Source of the DNA: Robiginitomaculum sp. | Lineage (GTDB): Bacteria; Pseudomonadota; Alphaproteobacteria; Caulobacterales; Maricaulaceae | Length of the DNA stretch: 35,263 nucleotides | Assembly: GCA_016763185.1 (NCBI GenBank) | Contig: JAESUG010000005.1 | Span: forward strand, 1 to 35,263 | Direction of reading: 5' to 3' | Part shown: positions 18,053 through 27,503 of the stretch, one piece after another | How the letters are laid out: the number at the start of each line of letters is the position of its first letter | Numbering within the stretch: the first letter of the stretch is position 1 | Notes under the pieces: model-generated | What the model was told of the DNA's origin: nothing | The model's input: only the letters and a program-made list of their open reading frames with translations | The model's database searches: none | Position numbers and translations under genes: made by a program

Positions 18053-18712
18053 TTATTCGCGCCGCAAAATGGTATCGACCAATAGATTGCCCAACCGGTT
18101 TTCCATAAATTCGGCTTTGACCGCCGCCGGGTCGTATTCATTGACCACCCAGTCGGAAAAGCTCATCGGTTTTTTCTTGGCAAAGTCCAAATAGCTTTGG
18201 AAGAAAAAATCAAGCATTCCAGTTTTACCGGCTTTGACGTGTAGATATTTCAATGAAAGCTGTTGCATGGCCTGTTCAATGGGCTGACCCTTGGTAAAAT
18301 GCATATAAAGCGCCGCCATAAACCCGGCCCGGTCCGCACCAGATTTACAATGCATCAGGGCTGGCGTTTCAATACGGGCAAATAAATCACGAGCGCCAAA
18401 AATAATTTCACTTGGATGCGTATCGCGAGACTTTACGGTGAAGTTTTCCAAGTGCACGCCATGCTTGGCACAGGCCTCAACCTCCAGCGCATGAAAACCG
18501 CTTTGCAACCCGCCGCGTAAATTGATGATGGTACGAATACCCTGTTTGGCCCAGTTTTCGATTTGGTCGGGCGAGGGCTGATTGCTGCGCACCATGTCAT
18601 CGGATATCCAGTATTGGTTTTGAAACCAAACCCGCAAAAAGCCATGATCGCGCCACATCAGATCGGTTTTGGCATTTTTTCGGCCCTGAGGGGTGGTTAG
18701 ATCAAAGGTCAT
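18053..18712 (-). CDS. Tyrosine/dual-specificity phosphatase-like protein
   Basis: CX5R signature HCKSGADRAG, preceded by TIINLRGG. Confidence 0.85.
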   Translation of the reverse strand: MTFDLTTPQGRKNAKTDLMWRDHGFLRVWFQNQYWISDDMVRSNQPSPDQIENWAKQGIRTIINLRGGLQSGFHALEVEACAKHGVHLENFTVKSRDTHPSEIIFGARDLFARIETPALMHCKSGADRAGFMAALYMHFTKGQPIEQAMQQLSLKYLHVKAGKTGMLDFFFQSYLDFAKKKPMSFSDWVVNEYDPAAVKAEFMENRLGNLLVDTILRRE

Positions 18713-18749
18713 GGGTGCCTTTTCGTTTCAGACGCGCTAAACAAGAAAA

Positions 18750-19463
18750 ATGAGTAAGAAATTATTTCGCGCCAAATCGGTTCAATATATGCTAGCCGTG
18801 ATTTTGGCCGGATATATGAAATGGGTCAAGCGCACGACGCGTTGGCAGGTTGAGGGGCAAGAAATTGTCGACCCGATCTGGGCCGGTGGCAAAGGGGTTA
18901 TCGCTGTCTTATGGCATGCCCGTGTATTGATGACCATTGCCGGCTGGCCGTTGGACAAACCACCTGCCAAACAGCCGCCTAGTATGTTAATTTCGTTATC
19001 GCCCGATGGAGAATTTATCGCACGCGCCACTAAAATATTAGGTTTCGATGTCATTCGAGGCTCGGCGGGTAACCCTAAAAAGATCAACAAAAACAAAGGC
19101 GGCCTTCGCGCATTTCGAGCGATGATGACCCATGTGCAGGCCAATGGCTGTGTGGCGCTCACCCCCGATGGCCCACGCGGACCCCGGCATGAGGCCAGCT
19201 TGGGCGCAGTGCAATTGGCGGCCAAAACCGGTGCGCCGATCCTGTGTTTTGGCTGGTCCACCACTCGTGCTTTATTTTTCAAGACATGGGACCGGTTTTG
19301 CTTGCCGCTCCCATTTGGACGCGGGATGATTGTTTGGGAGGGGCCAATTTTGGTGCCAGCCAATGCCGATGCAGAAATATTGGAAGCCAAACGGCTTGAG
19401 ATGCAAATCAAACTTATTTCAGCAACCCAGCGCGCCGATCAAGCCTGTGGTCACCTCTTATGA
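18750..19463 (+). CDS. Lysophospholipid acyltransferase family protein (DUF374-like)
   Basis: VIAVLWHARVLM, SLSPDGEFIARATKILGFDVIRGS, ALTPDGPRGPRHEA. Confidence 0.87.
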   Translation: MSKKLFRAKSVQYMLAVILAGYMKWVKRTTRWQVEGQEIVDPIWAGGKGVIAVLWHARVLMTIAGWPLDKPPAKQPPSMLISLSPDGEFIARATKILGFDVIRGSAGNPKKINKNKGGLRAFRAMMTHVQANGCVALTPDGPRGPRHEASLGAVQLAAKTGAPILCFGWSTTRALFFKTWDRFCLPLPFGRGMIVWEGPILVPANADAEILEAKRLEMQIKLISATQRADQACGHLL

Positions 19464-20725
19464 AGCGTCCGTTCTCACTTTGGTTGTATCTGTGCCTTAG
19501 TCATTGGTTCGGGTGGTTGTACCGTTCATTGATCGCTGTGCGCGTTTGGCAGGGCAAGGAAGACCGCGCCCGGATCAAGGAACGGTTTGGCAAAGCCTCG
19601 GCAATCCGCCCCAATGGTCAATTGGTGTGGATACATGGGGCCAGTGTTGGCGAGTGCATATTGGCCTTAGCTTTGGCCGAGAAACTGCGTGGCGCGCGGT
19701 CTGATCTGTCGTTTTTATTTACGTCGGGCACGCGGACCTCGGCCAAACTATTGGTGGATGCGGGTCATTTACACCAATTTTTGCCGGTGGATACACCAAC
19801 TGCGATGCGCCGGTTTGTCAGCCATTGGCGGCCTGATCTGGTGATATTGCTCGAATCCGAAATTTGGCCAAACTTGCTGAACAGTGTCAAAGCCACGGAT
19901 ACGCCGTTGGTATTGGTCAATGCGCGGTTAAATACTGGTTCACGAAATAAATGGACCAAGCGCCCTAGGTTAAGCAAAGCATTGTTCGAACAATTTAACT
20001 GGATCAGTGCTGCCGATCAACCAACTGCGGATTTTGTCAGTCAGCTAACCGGAAAAATGCCGCCAATGCTGGGCAATCTAAAACTGCTAGCGACGCCAGC
20101 ACAGGATGAGCCTGCGTGGGTGCAACAATTGCAAAATACGATTGCTGCCCGCCCAGTTTGGCTGGCGGCCTCCATCCATGCTTATGAAGATGAAGTGATC
20201 ATTGAGGCCCATCGAAAGGTCATTGAACAACAACCAAATGCGCTATTGATATTGGCCCCGCGCCATCCCGAACGGGGCGAAAAGATCGCAGCGCTTTGTA
20301 GCAAAGCTGGTTTTTCGAACACAAGATGGAGCCAACAACAGCCGCCAACTGGCGCGGTGTTTATCGCCGATACCATTGGTGATATGCAAGCCTGGCTCAG
20401 CTTGGCAACTATTGTGTTCGTTGGTGGCTCTATTGGTGCGGGCACCGGCCATAATCCGTTGGAGGCGGTGCGGGCTAACCTGCCGGTGATATCGGGCAAA
20501 TACGTGGCCAGCTTTGCCGATATTTATCAGGCTTTGGACAAATTGTCCGCCGTGCAATGGGTGACCAATGCCTCTGAACTGGCCGATGCTGTGCTGCATC
20601 CACCCACAAACGCTCAAACCTTGGCTGCTACCCATTGGTTGCAACAAGCAGCAGATGGACTGGGCCAGCAAGTACGAGTAGCTTTGTTGTCTTATCTGGA
20701 TGAAAAGCATGATGCGCCCACCTGA
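19460..20725 (+). CDS. waaA: 3-deoxy-D-manno-octulosonic acid (Kdo) transferase
   Basis: WIHGASVGECILALALAEKL, LLESEIWPN, FVGGSIGAGTGHNPLEA. Confidence 0.95.
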   Translation: MKRPFSLWLYLCLSHWFGWLYRSLIAVRVWQGKEDRARIKERFGKASAIRPNGQLVWIHGASVGECILALALAEKLRGARSDLSFLFTSGTRTSAKLLVDAGHLHQFLPVDTPTAMRRFVSHWRPDLVILLESEIWPNLLNSVKATDTPLVLVNARLNTGSRNKWTKRPRLSKALFEQFNWISAADQPTADFVSQLTGKMPPMLGNLKLLATPAQDEPAWVQQLQNTIAARPVWLAASIHAYEDEVIIEAHRKVIEQQPNALLILAPRHPERGEKIAALCSKAGFSNTRWSQQQPPTGAVFIADTIGDMQAWLSLATIVFVGGSIGAGTGHNPLEAVRANLPVISGKYVASFADIYQALDKLSAVQWVTNASELADAVLHPPTNAQTLAATHWLQQAADGLGQQVRVALLSYLDEKHDAPT

Positions 20726-21686
20726 ATTTTGGCAACACCTTGATGGCCGTGCGGCGGCACCGGTGACCCGCAGTCTGCTTACGCCGATGAGCTGGCTCTA
20801 TGACCGGCTGGCACAAAGACGCAGCGCCAAAATTGTGCCAACCAAAGTTTCAGTACCGGTGATCTGCATTGGCAATATTACCGTTGGCGGTACGGGCAAG
20901 ACACCGTTGGCTCTGTTGGTGGCAAAGACATTGCTAGGCCAAGGTGTGCAACCAGCATTTTTATCGCGTGGCTATGGTGGGCAACAGCGCAGTTCGGTGC
21001 AGGTGGACTTGAAGTTACACGGCTTTGCGGATGTGGGTGATGAGCCGTTATTACTGGCAAAAACTGCCCCAACCTTTGTGGGGCGGGACCGGGTGGCCAG
21101 TGCAAAGTTGGCGATTGCGGGTGGGGCGCAGGTGTTGATATTGGATGATGGTTTTCAAAATCCCAGTTTGGCCAAGGATTTGTCGGTTTTGGTGATTGAT
21201 GCCGGGGCTGGTCATGGCAATGGGCGAATATTTCCCGCTGGGCCATTGCGTGAACCCGTGGCGCGGGCGCTCAACCGTGCGGACGCAGTGGTGCTGGTTG
21301 GGGCGGGTCCGCAACCGAATTTGGCGGGGTTTACTGGACCGATGCTGCGGGCAAATATAAGGGCTCGCCAACCGGTACCAACCGGTAAATTATTGGCATT
21401 TGCCGGTATTGGCAGGCCGCAGAAATTTTTTGATCATATACGCGAAGCCGGGGCCGATCTGGAACAAGAAATAGCCTTTGCCGATCATCACGCCTATCGG
21501 GCCAAGGATGTGGCCAACTTGTTTGCTTGGACAACAAGGTCCGGCATTCGGTTGATCACGACGGAAAAAGATATTTTGCGCTGGCCCGAAGAAACCCGTG
21601 ATCAGGTGTTGGTTTGGGCAATAGACATGGTGTTTGAGCACCCTGGTGATCTGGTGCAAGTTTTACAAAAAGCCAACATCCGATGA
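20700..21686 (+). CDS. lpxK: Tetraacyldisaccharide 4'-kinase
   Basis: PEFWQ, VPVICIGNITVGGTGKTPLALLVAK, LSRGYGG, LDDGFQNPSLAKDLSVLVID. Confidence 0.95.
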   Translation: MKSMMRPPEFWQHLDGRAAAPVTRSLLTPMSWLYDRLAQRRSAKIVPTKVSVPVICIGNITVGGTGKTPLALLVAKTLLGQGVQPAFLSRGYGGQQRSSVQVDLKLHGFADVGDEPLLLAKTAPTFVGRDRVASAKLAIAGGAQVLILDDGFQNPSLAKDLSVLVIDAGAGHGNGRIFPAGPLREPVARALNRADAVVLVGAGPQPNLAGFTGPMLRANIRARQPVPTGKLLAFAGIGRPQKFFDHIREAGADLEQEIAFADHHAYRAKDVANLFAWTTRSGIRLITTEKDILRWPEETRDQVLVWAIDMVFEHPGDLVQVLQKANIR

Positions 21687-22600
21687 GCCAACAAGCAAAT
21701 GCAAGCAAATGGCAACGAGTGCAATGGCGCATTGAAGCCGGGTTGTGGTTTATGGTGATGGGCCTGTTTCGGGTGTTGCCGATTGAGCAAGCATCTGCCG
21801 TTGGTGGGTGGGCTTTGCGGGTTGTTGGGCCATTTACTTCGGCGCACAAAACGGCGCTTACCAATATCAAACTGGTGTTTCCGAAACTATCCACGCTTGA
21901 GGCAAAACGCTTGGCGCTGGCGACGTGGGATAATTTGGGGCGCATTGGGGGTGAATTTCCGCACCTTCGTGGGCTAAACCCTTATCAGACCGATGGCCGG
22001 GTCGAGATCTGTGGGCGCGAGCATTTAACGGCGATTATTAAGAGCGGCAAACCGGCGGTATTGATCTCCGGCCATTTTGCCAATTGGGAGGTGATGGCGG
22101 CGGCCATATGTCTGGGCGGTTTGCCCGCACGGGTTTCCTACCGTCATGCCAATAATCCGTGGATTGATGCTGACATTACCCGCGCGCGCCTTGGCTATGG
22201 TATTCCTGAATTGAGTGCCAAAGGCGGTGTCGGTGCCAAAGAAATGCTCCGAGCGATGGCGCAAGGGCATAGTGTGACGTTTTTGAACGATCAAAAATTT
22301 AATCGTGGCATCGAGGCTCATTTTTTCGGTCATAAACTGATGACCGCCCCCGGCCCGTCGCGTTTGGCATTGCGCTTTGATGCGCCGATTTTACCGGTTT
22401 CGATCGTACGATTGCCCAAAGCGCGGTTTCGAGTTGAGTTTCATCCTCCGATTGCAGCTTCAACGGATCCGGATCATCAGGTGGCGATTGCCCAAACGGT
22501 TGAGAAGATCAATCGCTTTTTAGAGGCTTGTATTATTCGCCATCCTAAAAGCTGGTTTTGGGTACATCGGCGTTGGCCCAAAGACGTGTACCGCAAATAA
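21683..22600 (+). CDS. LpxL/HtrB-type lipid A acyltransferase
   Basis: SGHFANWEVMAAA, FLNDQKFNRGIEAHFFGHKLMTAPGPSRLAL. Confidence 0.9.
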   Translation: MSQQANASKWQRVQWRIEAGLWFMVMGLFRVLPIEQASAVGGWALRVVGPFTSAHKTALTNIKLVFPKLSTLEAKRLALATWDNLGRIGGEFPHLRGLNPYQTDGRVEICGREHLTAIIKSGKPAVLISGHFANWEVMAAAICLGGLPARVSYRHANNPWIDADITRARLGYGIPELSAKGGVGAKEMLRAMAQGHSVTFLNDQKFNRGIEAHFFGHKLMTAPGPSRLALRFDAPILPVSIVRLPKARFRVEFHPPIAASTDPDHQVAIAQTVEKINRFLEACIIRHPKSWFWVHRRWPKDVYRK

Positions 22601-22601
22601 A

Positions 22602-22623
22602 AGCGACCCCCGAAGGGGCCGCT
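22602..22623 (-). terminator. Probable terminator for the glycine-zipper gene
   Basis: AGCGgCCCCttcgGGGGtCGCT followed by TTTTATTT on the minus strand. Confidence 0.7.
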
Positions 22624-22646
22624 AAGTTACGTGGAGCTAGGTGTTT

Positions 22647-23360
22647 TTATCGTCCGTTCCAAGTCCGGTATTGTCCGCCATATGTACGGCATTCTTTGGT
22701 TTGGATCCGCTTAACATAACCGTATTGATCCCGAACCTTACGATTGACCTTGCGGCAATCATTCGGACGATTTTGTCCGGCTAGATAGACAAAGCTGGTC
22801 GGCGCATAGTCAACATTGTTGCGATAGGTATTGCGCCGTTGGTTGCTGTTCGAATACTGGCGTTGCTGTCGGTTGCGATCGGCGCGGCGCTGTTGGCGCT
22901 GATACCGCTTTTGGGCGCGGTGCTCTTGGCGGTAGCTGCGCTTATCACCCGCATAGCCGCGATTGTATGAACGATTATAGCCATGGCGTGATCCACGATT
23001 GTGACGCGAGCTATACCGGTTGTTTGAGCGACGATTGTCATAGGCATGCCCATTGTTATAATCATAACGTACCTGTTGGTACCGTTGTCGTTGTCGTGGA
23101 CGACAATCGTCATTACCATTCGTAATTGCGGCCCCGGCGATACCACCAACGACAGCGCCAATTACGGCACCTTCTGTGCGGTCATGGTAACCGGCAATTT
23201 CGGAACCGATTAATCCGCCTAGTAACCCGCCAACCAGAACACCAACGACTTGGTCGCCATTATTTGATCGGCATTTATTGCGATAATCATCAGCCATTGC
23301 TGTGGCCGGTAAGGTTATGCCGGCAAGTAAAGTTGCGGCAGCTATCATTGCGTTACGCAT
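22647..23360 (-). CDS. Exported glycine-zipper protein with Arg/Tyr/Asn/Gln-rich low-complexity region
   Basis: Signal peptide MRNAMIAAATLLAGITLPATAMA; GVLVGGLLGGLIGSEIAG...GAVIGAVVGGIAGAAI; long R/Y/N/Q tract; conserved-looking C-terminus DCRKVNRKVRDQYGYVKRIQTKECRTYGGQYRTW. Confidence 0.8.
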   Translation of the reverse strand: MRNAMIAAATLLAGITLPATAMADDYRNKCRSNNGDQVVGVLVGGLLGGLIGSEIAGYHDRTEGAVIGAVVGGIAGAAITNGNDDCRPRQRQRYQQVRYDYNNGHAYDNRRSNNRYSSRHNRGSRHGYNRSYNRGYAGDKRSYRQEHRAQKRYQRQQRRADRNRQQRQYSNSNQRRNTYRNNVDYAPTSFVYLAGQNRPNDCRKVNRKVRDQYGYVKRIQTKECRTYGGQYRTWNGR

Positions 23361-23496
23361 GGGGGTCTCTCCTTCATATTTCGCTAGCCTGTGTAGCGAT
23401 GACTGCAACTTACAAAACCCTGTCTGAACAGGAGGTGAAGCCATTTGTCAGGTTGTGTTATGGGAGGAAAAAGACCGTCTGCGTTATACTTTTACC

Positions 23497-24819
23497 TTAT
23501 AAGCACTCTTGGAATGTGAGGGGCTTGCCTTGTGCCTTTGTGGTAATTTCGTCATCTTGCATGACCACGACCCCGCGAATAATGGTGGCCATCGGCCAGC
23601 CGGTGACTTCATGGCCCGCAAAGGCAGTCCATTTGCATTTCGAAGCAATCCATTCGTCGGTAATGACACGTTTGGCGCTTAAGTCCGCCAAGGTGAAGTC
23701 TGCGTCATAGCCCACGGCCATGCGCCCTTTGCCGGCAATTCCAAATATACGGTTGGCCCCGGCGGAAGTAAGATCGACAAAGCGCTGCAAGCTAAGTCGT
23801 CCTTTGGCCACATGGTCCAACATGATCGGTACCAAGGTTTGCACACCCGGCATCCCGGACGGCGAAGCAGGGTAGGGCCGCTGTTTTTCTTCGAGCAAAT
23901 GCGGCGCATGGTCAGAGCCGATGACATCAACCAGACCATTTTGCACACCAGCCCAGATCCCGGCCCGGTGTCGCTGCGAACGAATTGGCGGGTTTTGTTG
24001 TACTTTTCCGGCCAGTTCCTCATAACATTCCGGTGCGGCCAAGGTTAAGTGTTGCGGCGTTACTTCGACGGTAGCAATATCACGGTGCTGGGCCAAAAAC
24101 ACGATCTCTTCGGCGGTGGAAATATGTAAGACATGAATACGTTTTCGTGCTTTTCGTGCCAAACGAACGAGGCGCTTTGTTGAGATCATTGCGGCCTCGG
24201 CATCGCGAACCACTGGGTGCGACGAATAATCGCCCGCTACCGCCAGATGATACCGGCTTTCCAATCGATCATCATCCTCGGAATGAAAGGCGGCGCGGCG
24301 GGTGATATTGGCCAATACTCGCGCCACCCCAGCATCATCAGATACCAATAGTGAACCGGTGCTGGCCCCCATAAATACTTTGATCCCGCAACATCCCGGC
24401 ACCCGTTCGAGGTCGGGGAGTTGTTCAAAATTTTCATTGGTGGCCCCACCGTAAAAGGCGTGATCGCAATGCATCCGGTCTTTGGCACGGGTTAATTTGT
24501 CCTGTAATGCCTCCACCGTTGAGGTTGAAGGCTTGGTGTTTGGCATTTCAAACACGCTGGTTACTCCGCCCAATACCGCAGCGCGTGAGCCGGTTTCTAG
24601 GTCCTCTTTGGTCTCCGACCCCGGTTCACGAAAATGAACTTGGCTGTCGATTATGCCAGGAAATACGTGCAAGCCAGTAGCGTTTATTGTTCGCGCTGCG
24701 CTTGCTTGGCGTAAATCACCGATGGCGGCAATTTTGCCGTCGACCATCGCCACATCACCAAGGCCGATGCCATCATGGTTGACCAAAGTTCCGCCGGTAA
24801 TCAAAAGATCATAGTTCAT
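23497..24819 (-). CDS. pyrC: Dihydroorotase (class I, multifunctional-complex type)
   Basis: PGIIDSQVHFREPGSETKEDLETGSRAAVLGGVTSVFEMPNT; IGSDHAPH; RIFGIAGKGRMAVGYDADFTL. Start placed at MNYDLLITGG. Confidence 0.88.
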   Translation of the reverse strand: MNYDLLITGGTLVNHDGIGLGDVAMVDGKIAAIGDLRQASAARTINATGLHVFPGIIDSQVHFREPGSETKEDLETGSRAAVLGGVTSVFEMPNTKPSTSTVEALQDKLTRAKDRMHCDHAFYGGATNENFEQLPDLERVPGCCGIKVFMGASTGSLLVSDDAGVARVLANITRRAAFHSEDDDRLESRYHLAVAGDYSSHPVVRDAEAAMISTKRLVRLARKARKRIHVLHISTAEEIVFLAQHRDIATVEVTPQHLTLAAPECYEELAGKVQQNPPIRSQRHRAGIWAGVQNGLVDVIGSDHAPHLLEEKQRPYPASPSGMPGVQTLVPIMLDHVAKGRLSLQRFVDLTSAGANRIFGIAGKGRMAVGYDADFTLADLSAKRVITDEWIASKCKWTAFAGHEVTGWPMATIIRGVVVMQDDEITTKAQGKPLTFQECL

Positions 24820-24869
24820 GGAAATTTTCCGCCTTGCAGTTTTAAGATTGTGCCGCCAGTATAGCCGAT

Positions 24870-25688
24870 ATGGAAGTTTTCGCACCCCCTCAAATGCGCG
24901 CCGTATTATCGTTGACTGGAAGTGATAGTTTTAGCTTTTTGCAAGGAATGATTACCAATGATCTGGAGTTGTTGGCTACACAAAACGCCATTTATGCAGC
25001 GTTTTTGTCACCGCAAGGCAAAGTGTTACAAACCTTCTTTGTGGTCAGTGACGGCACGGGCGGGTTTTTACTGGATTGCGCCAATGGTGATTTTGGCAGT
25101 TTCGTAAAACGACTGACCATGTTTCGGTTGCGCGCAGATGTGATCATTCTTGATGTGTCAGCTCATTGGCAGACCGGGCTTAGCGCTGGACCGGTATCGG
25201 TTGAAAACGCAATTTCGTTTGCTGATCCACGTAATTCAGCCTTGGGGTTTCGTCACATTATTCCAACTAAAGATGCGAAACCAAAGCCTGCGACCCCAGA
25301 GTTCTTAGCCATCCGGTTTGCACATTTCACCCCCGAACAAGACCTTGATTTTGCCAGTGGCGAAGTGTTTGTCACCGATATCAATATGGATTTACAAAAT
25401 GGCATTGCCTGGCGCAAAGGCTGTTATGTCGGCCAAGAAGTGGTGAGCCGAGTGCGCCGGCGCGGGACCATTCGCAAGCGAATTTGCTTGGCAGGCTTTA
25501 CGGGGGCACCACCTGCACCGGGTACGCTTATTTTTGCAGGCAAAGCAAAATTGGGCCATATTTGCTCAAACTACGGCACGGAGGCTTTGGCGATGATCCG
25601 TACCGACCGCTTGCACCAAACCAGCGAACCGATTACGGCTGCCGATATGCCTTTAACCTTACATCCACCAAAGGAGATTGATCTATGA
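24870..25688 (+). CDS. ygfZ: YgfZ/GcvT-domain folate-binding protein
   Basis: FLQGMITNDLELL, KGCYVGQEVVSRVRRRGTIRKR signature. Confidence 0.9.
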   Translation: MEVFAPPQMRAVLSLTGSDSFSFLQGMITNDLELLATQNAIYAAFLSPQGKVLQTFFVVSDGTGGFLLDCANGDFGSFVKRLTMFRLRADVIILDVSAHWQTGLSAGPVSVENAISFADPRNSALGFRHIIPTKDAKPKPATPEFLAIRFAHFTPEQDLDFASGEVFVTDINMDLQNGIAWRKGCYVGQEVVSRVRRRGTIRKRICLAGFTGAPPAPGTLIFAGKAKLGHICSNYGTEALAMIRTDRLHQTSEPITAADMPLTLHPPKEIDL

Positions 25689-26278
25689 GCGTTCGTTGTG
25701 CATGGGTGCCGCCTACTGATCCGCTTTATTGTGCTTATCATGATGAAGAATGGGGGGTGGCGGAGGCTGAGCCGCAAGCCTTGTGGGAAAAACTGGTATT
25801 GGACGGGATGCAAGCGGGGTTGTCATGGATCACAATTTTGCGCAAGCGCGAAACCATTCGGGCGGCATTTGCCAATTTCGACCCCGAAAAAGTTGCCAGA
25901 TTTGACGAAACGGACATGGAGAGATTGCTAAATGATGCGGGTATTATCCGCTCGCGGGCCAAGTGTCAGGCGACCATTGATGGCGCTAAAATATTCCTAG
26001 ACATGCGCGACAAAGGCGAGGATTTTTCGCACTATATGTGGGGGTTTGTTGATGGCAAGCCGTTGCAAAACAGCTGGGCGAGCTTGGCGCAAGTTCCGTC
26101 AAAAACCGAGCTGTCCGAGGTCATCACCAAAGACTTGAAATCCCGTGGTTTCAAATTTTGTGGGCCGGTGATCGTCTATGCCTTTATGCAAGCAGTGGGC
26201 ATGGTCAATGATCATACCGTGGATTGTCATTGTTACGAGCCGGTGCGCAATGCCGGTTTTGATATCAACCAAACTTGA
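25685..26278 (+). CDS. tag: DNA-3-methyladenine glycosylase I
   Basis: RCAWVPPTDPLYCAYHDEEWGV, LVLDGMQAGLSWITILRKRE, HTVDCHCY. Confidence 0.95.
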   Translation: MSVRCAWVPPTDPLYCAYHDEEWGVAEAEPQALWEKLVLDGMQAGLSWITILRKRETIRAAFANFDPEKVARFDETDMERLLNDAGIIRSRAKCQATIDGAKIFLDMRDKGEDFSHYMWGFVDGKPLQNSWASLAQVPSKTELSEVITKDLKSRGFKFCGPVIVYAFMQAVGMVNDHTVDCHCYEPVRNAGFDINQT

Positions 26279-26379
26279 TGTAATGTGACACAAATTTTGC
26301 CTGACACGCTGTCAAGTTCGGCGTATGAATGCGCTGGGGTTTGTGTTTTTTTCCAAGCAAAATAAGAAACGGAACAGGC

Positions 26380-27498
26380 ATGAGTAAAGCCGTCATTTCC
26401 TCCACCGGGCTGTGGACACCAAAAAATAGTATTTCCAACGATGAACTGGTCGCCAGCTATAATCAGTGGGCCAACAATTGGAACCAAACGCACCAAGCCA
26501 AAATTGACGCTGGTGATGCTTTGCCGAAACCGATGTCATCATCGGAATTTATCGAAAAAGCTTCTGGGATCAAATCTCGTTTTGTGGTGTCAAAAGAGCC
26601 AATTCTAGACCCAGACATCATGGCCCCCAGAATTCCGGAGCGTGCCGATAGCGAGATTTCATTGCTGGCAGAAATGGCAGTGGCGGCGGCCAAGCAAGCT
26701 TTGGCCACAGCAGGACGAGCGGCCAAAGACGTGGATGCGGTATTGGTGGCTTGTTCAAACTTGCAACGGGCATACCCCGCGATTTCTATTGAAGTACAAG
26801 ATGCGTTGGGCACCTCCGGCTTTGGCTTTGACATGAACGTTGCTTGTTCGTCGGCGACCTTTGGTATTAGCACCGCGGCCTCGATGATCCATAGTGGTCA
26901 AGCCCGTTCGGTGTTGGTATGCAGCCCCGAAATTTGCTCTGGCCATCTGAACTTTCGCGACCGGGATAGTCATTTTATTTTTGGCGATGTCGCCACTGCC
27001 GTGTTGGTCGAGGCGCAAAGCATGGCCCCCGATGGCGCGTTTGATATTGTGGATGCGGTGTTAAAAACCCAGTTCTCGAACAATATTCGCAATAATTTTG
27101 GCTTTTTGAACCGCGCTGCCCCCGAAGAAGTGGGCGCCGACGATAAATTGTTCGTCCAAGAGGGCCGCAAAGTATTTCGCGAAGTGGTGCCGTTGGTAGC
27201 CGCCATGATCCGCGAACAATTAGACGGCCAAGGCATTGCCCCCAGCGCCATTAAGCGTCTGTGGCTCCACCAAGCCAATTTGAGCATGAACAATCTCATC
27301 GCCAAAAAAGTAATGGGCGAAAGTGTGAGCACTGAAATTGCACCGGTAATTTTGGATGAATATGCCAATACCTCGTCAGCCGGTTCCATCATCGCATTTC
27401 ATAAATCACATGCAGATTTCACTACAGGCGACAAAGGGCTGATCTGCTCGTTTGGGGCCGGGTATTCCGCAGGTTCCATTGTGGTTGAAAAGCGCTAA
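26380..27498 (+). CDS. Beta-ketoacyl-ACP synthase III-like protein
   Basis: Catalytic Cys in NVACSSATFGIS, His in WLHQANLSMNNLIAKK, Asn in EYANTSSAGS. Start placed at MSKAVISSTGLWTP. Confidence 0.9.
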   Translation: MSKAVISSTGLWTPKNSISNDELVASYNQWANNWNQTHQAKIDAGDALPKPMSSSEFIEKASGIKSRFVVSKEPILDPDIMAPRIPERADSEISLLAEMAVAAAKQALATAGRAAKDVDAVLVACSNLQRAYPAISIEVQDALGTSGFGFDMNVACSSATFGISTAASMIHSGQARSVLVCSPEICSGHLNFRDRDSHFIFGDVATAVLVEAQSMAPDGAFDIVDAVLKTQFSNNIRNNFGFLNRAAPEEVGADDKLFVQEGRKVFREVVPLVAAMIREQLDGQGIAPSAIKRLWLHQANLSMNNLIAKKVMGESVSTEIAPVILDEYANTSSAGSIIAFHKSHADFTTGDKGLICSFGAGYSAGSIVVEKR

Positions 27499-27503
27499 AT
27501 GCC

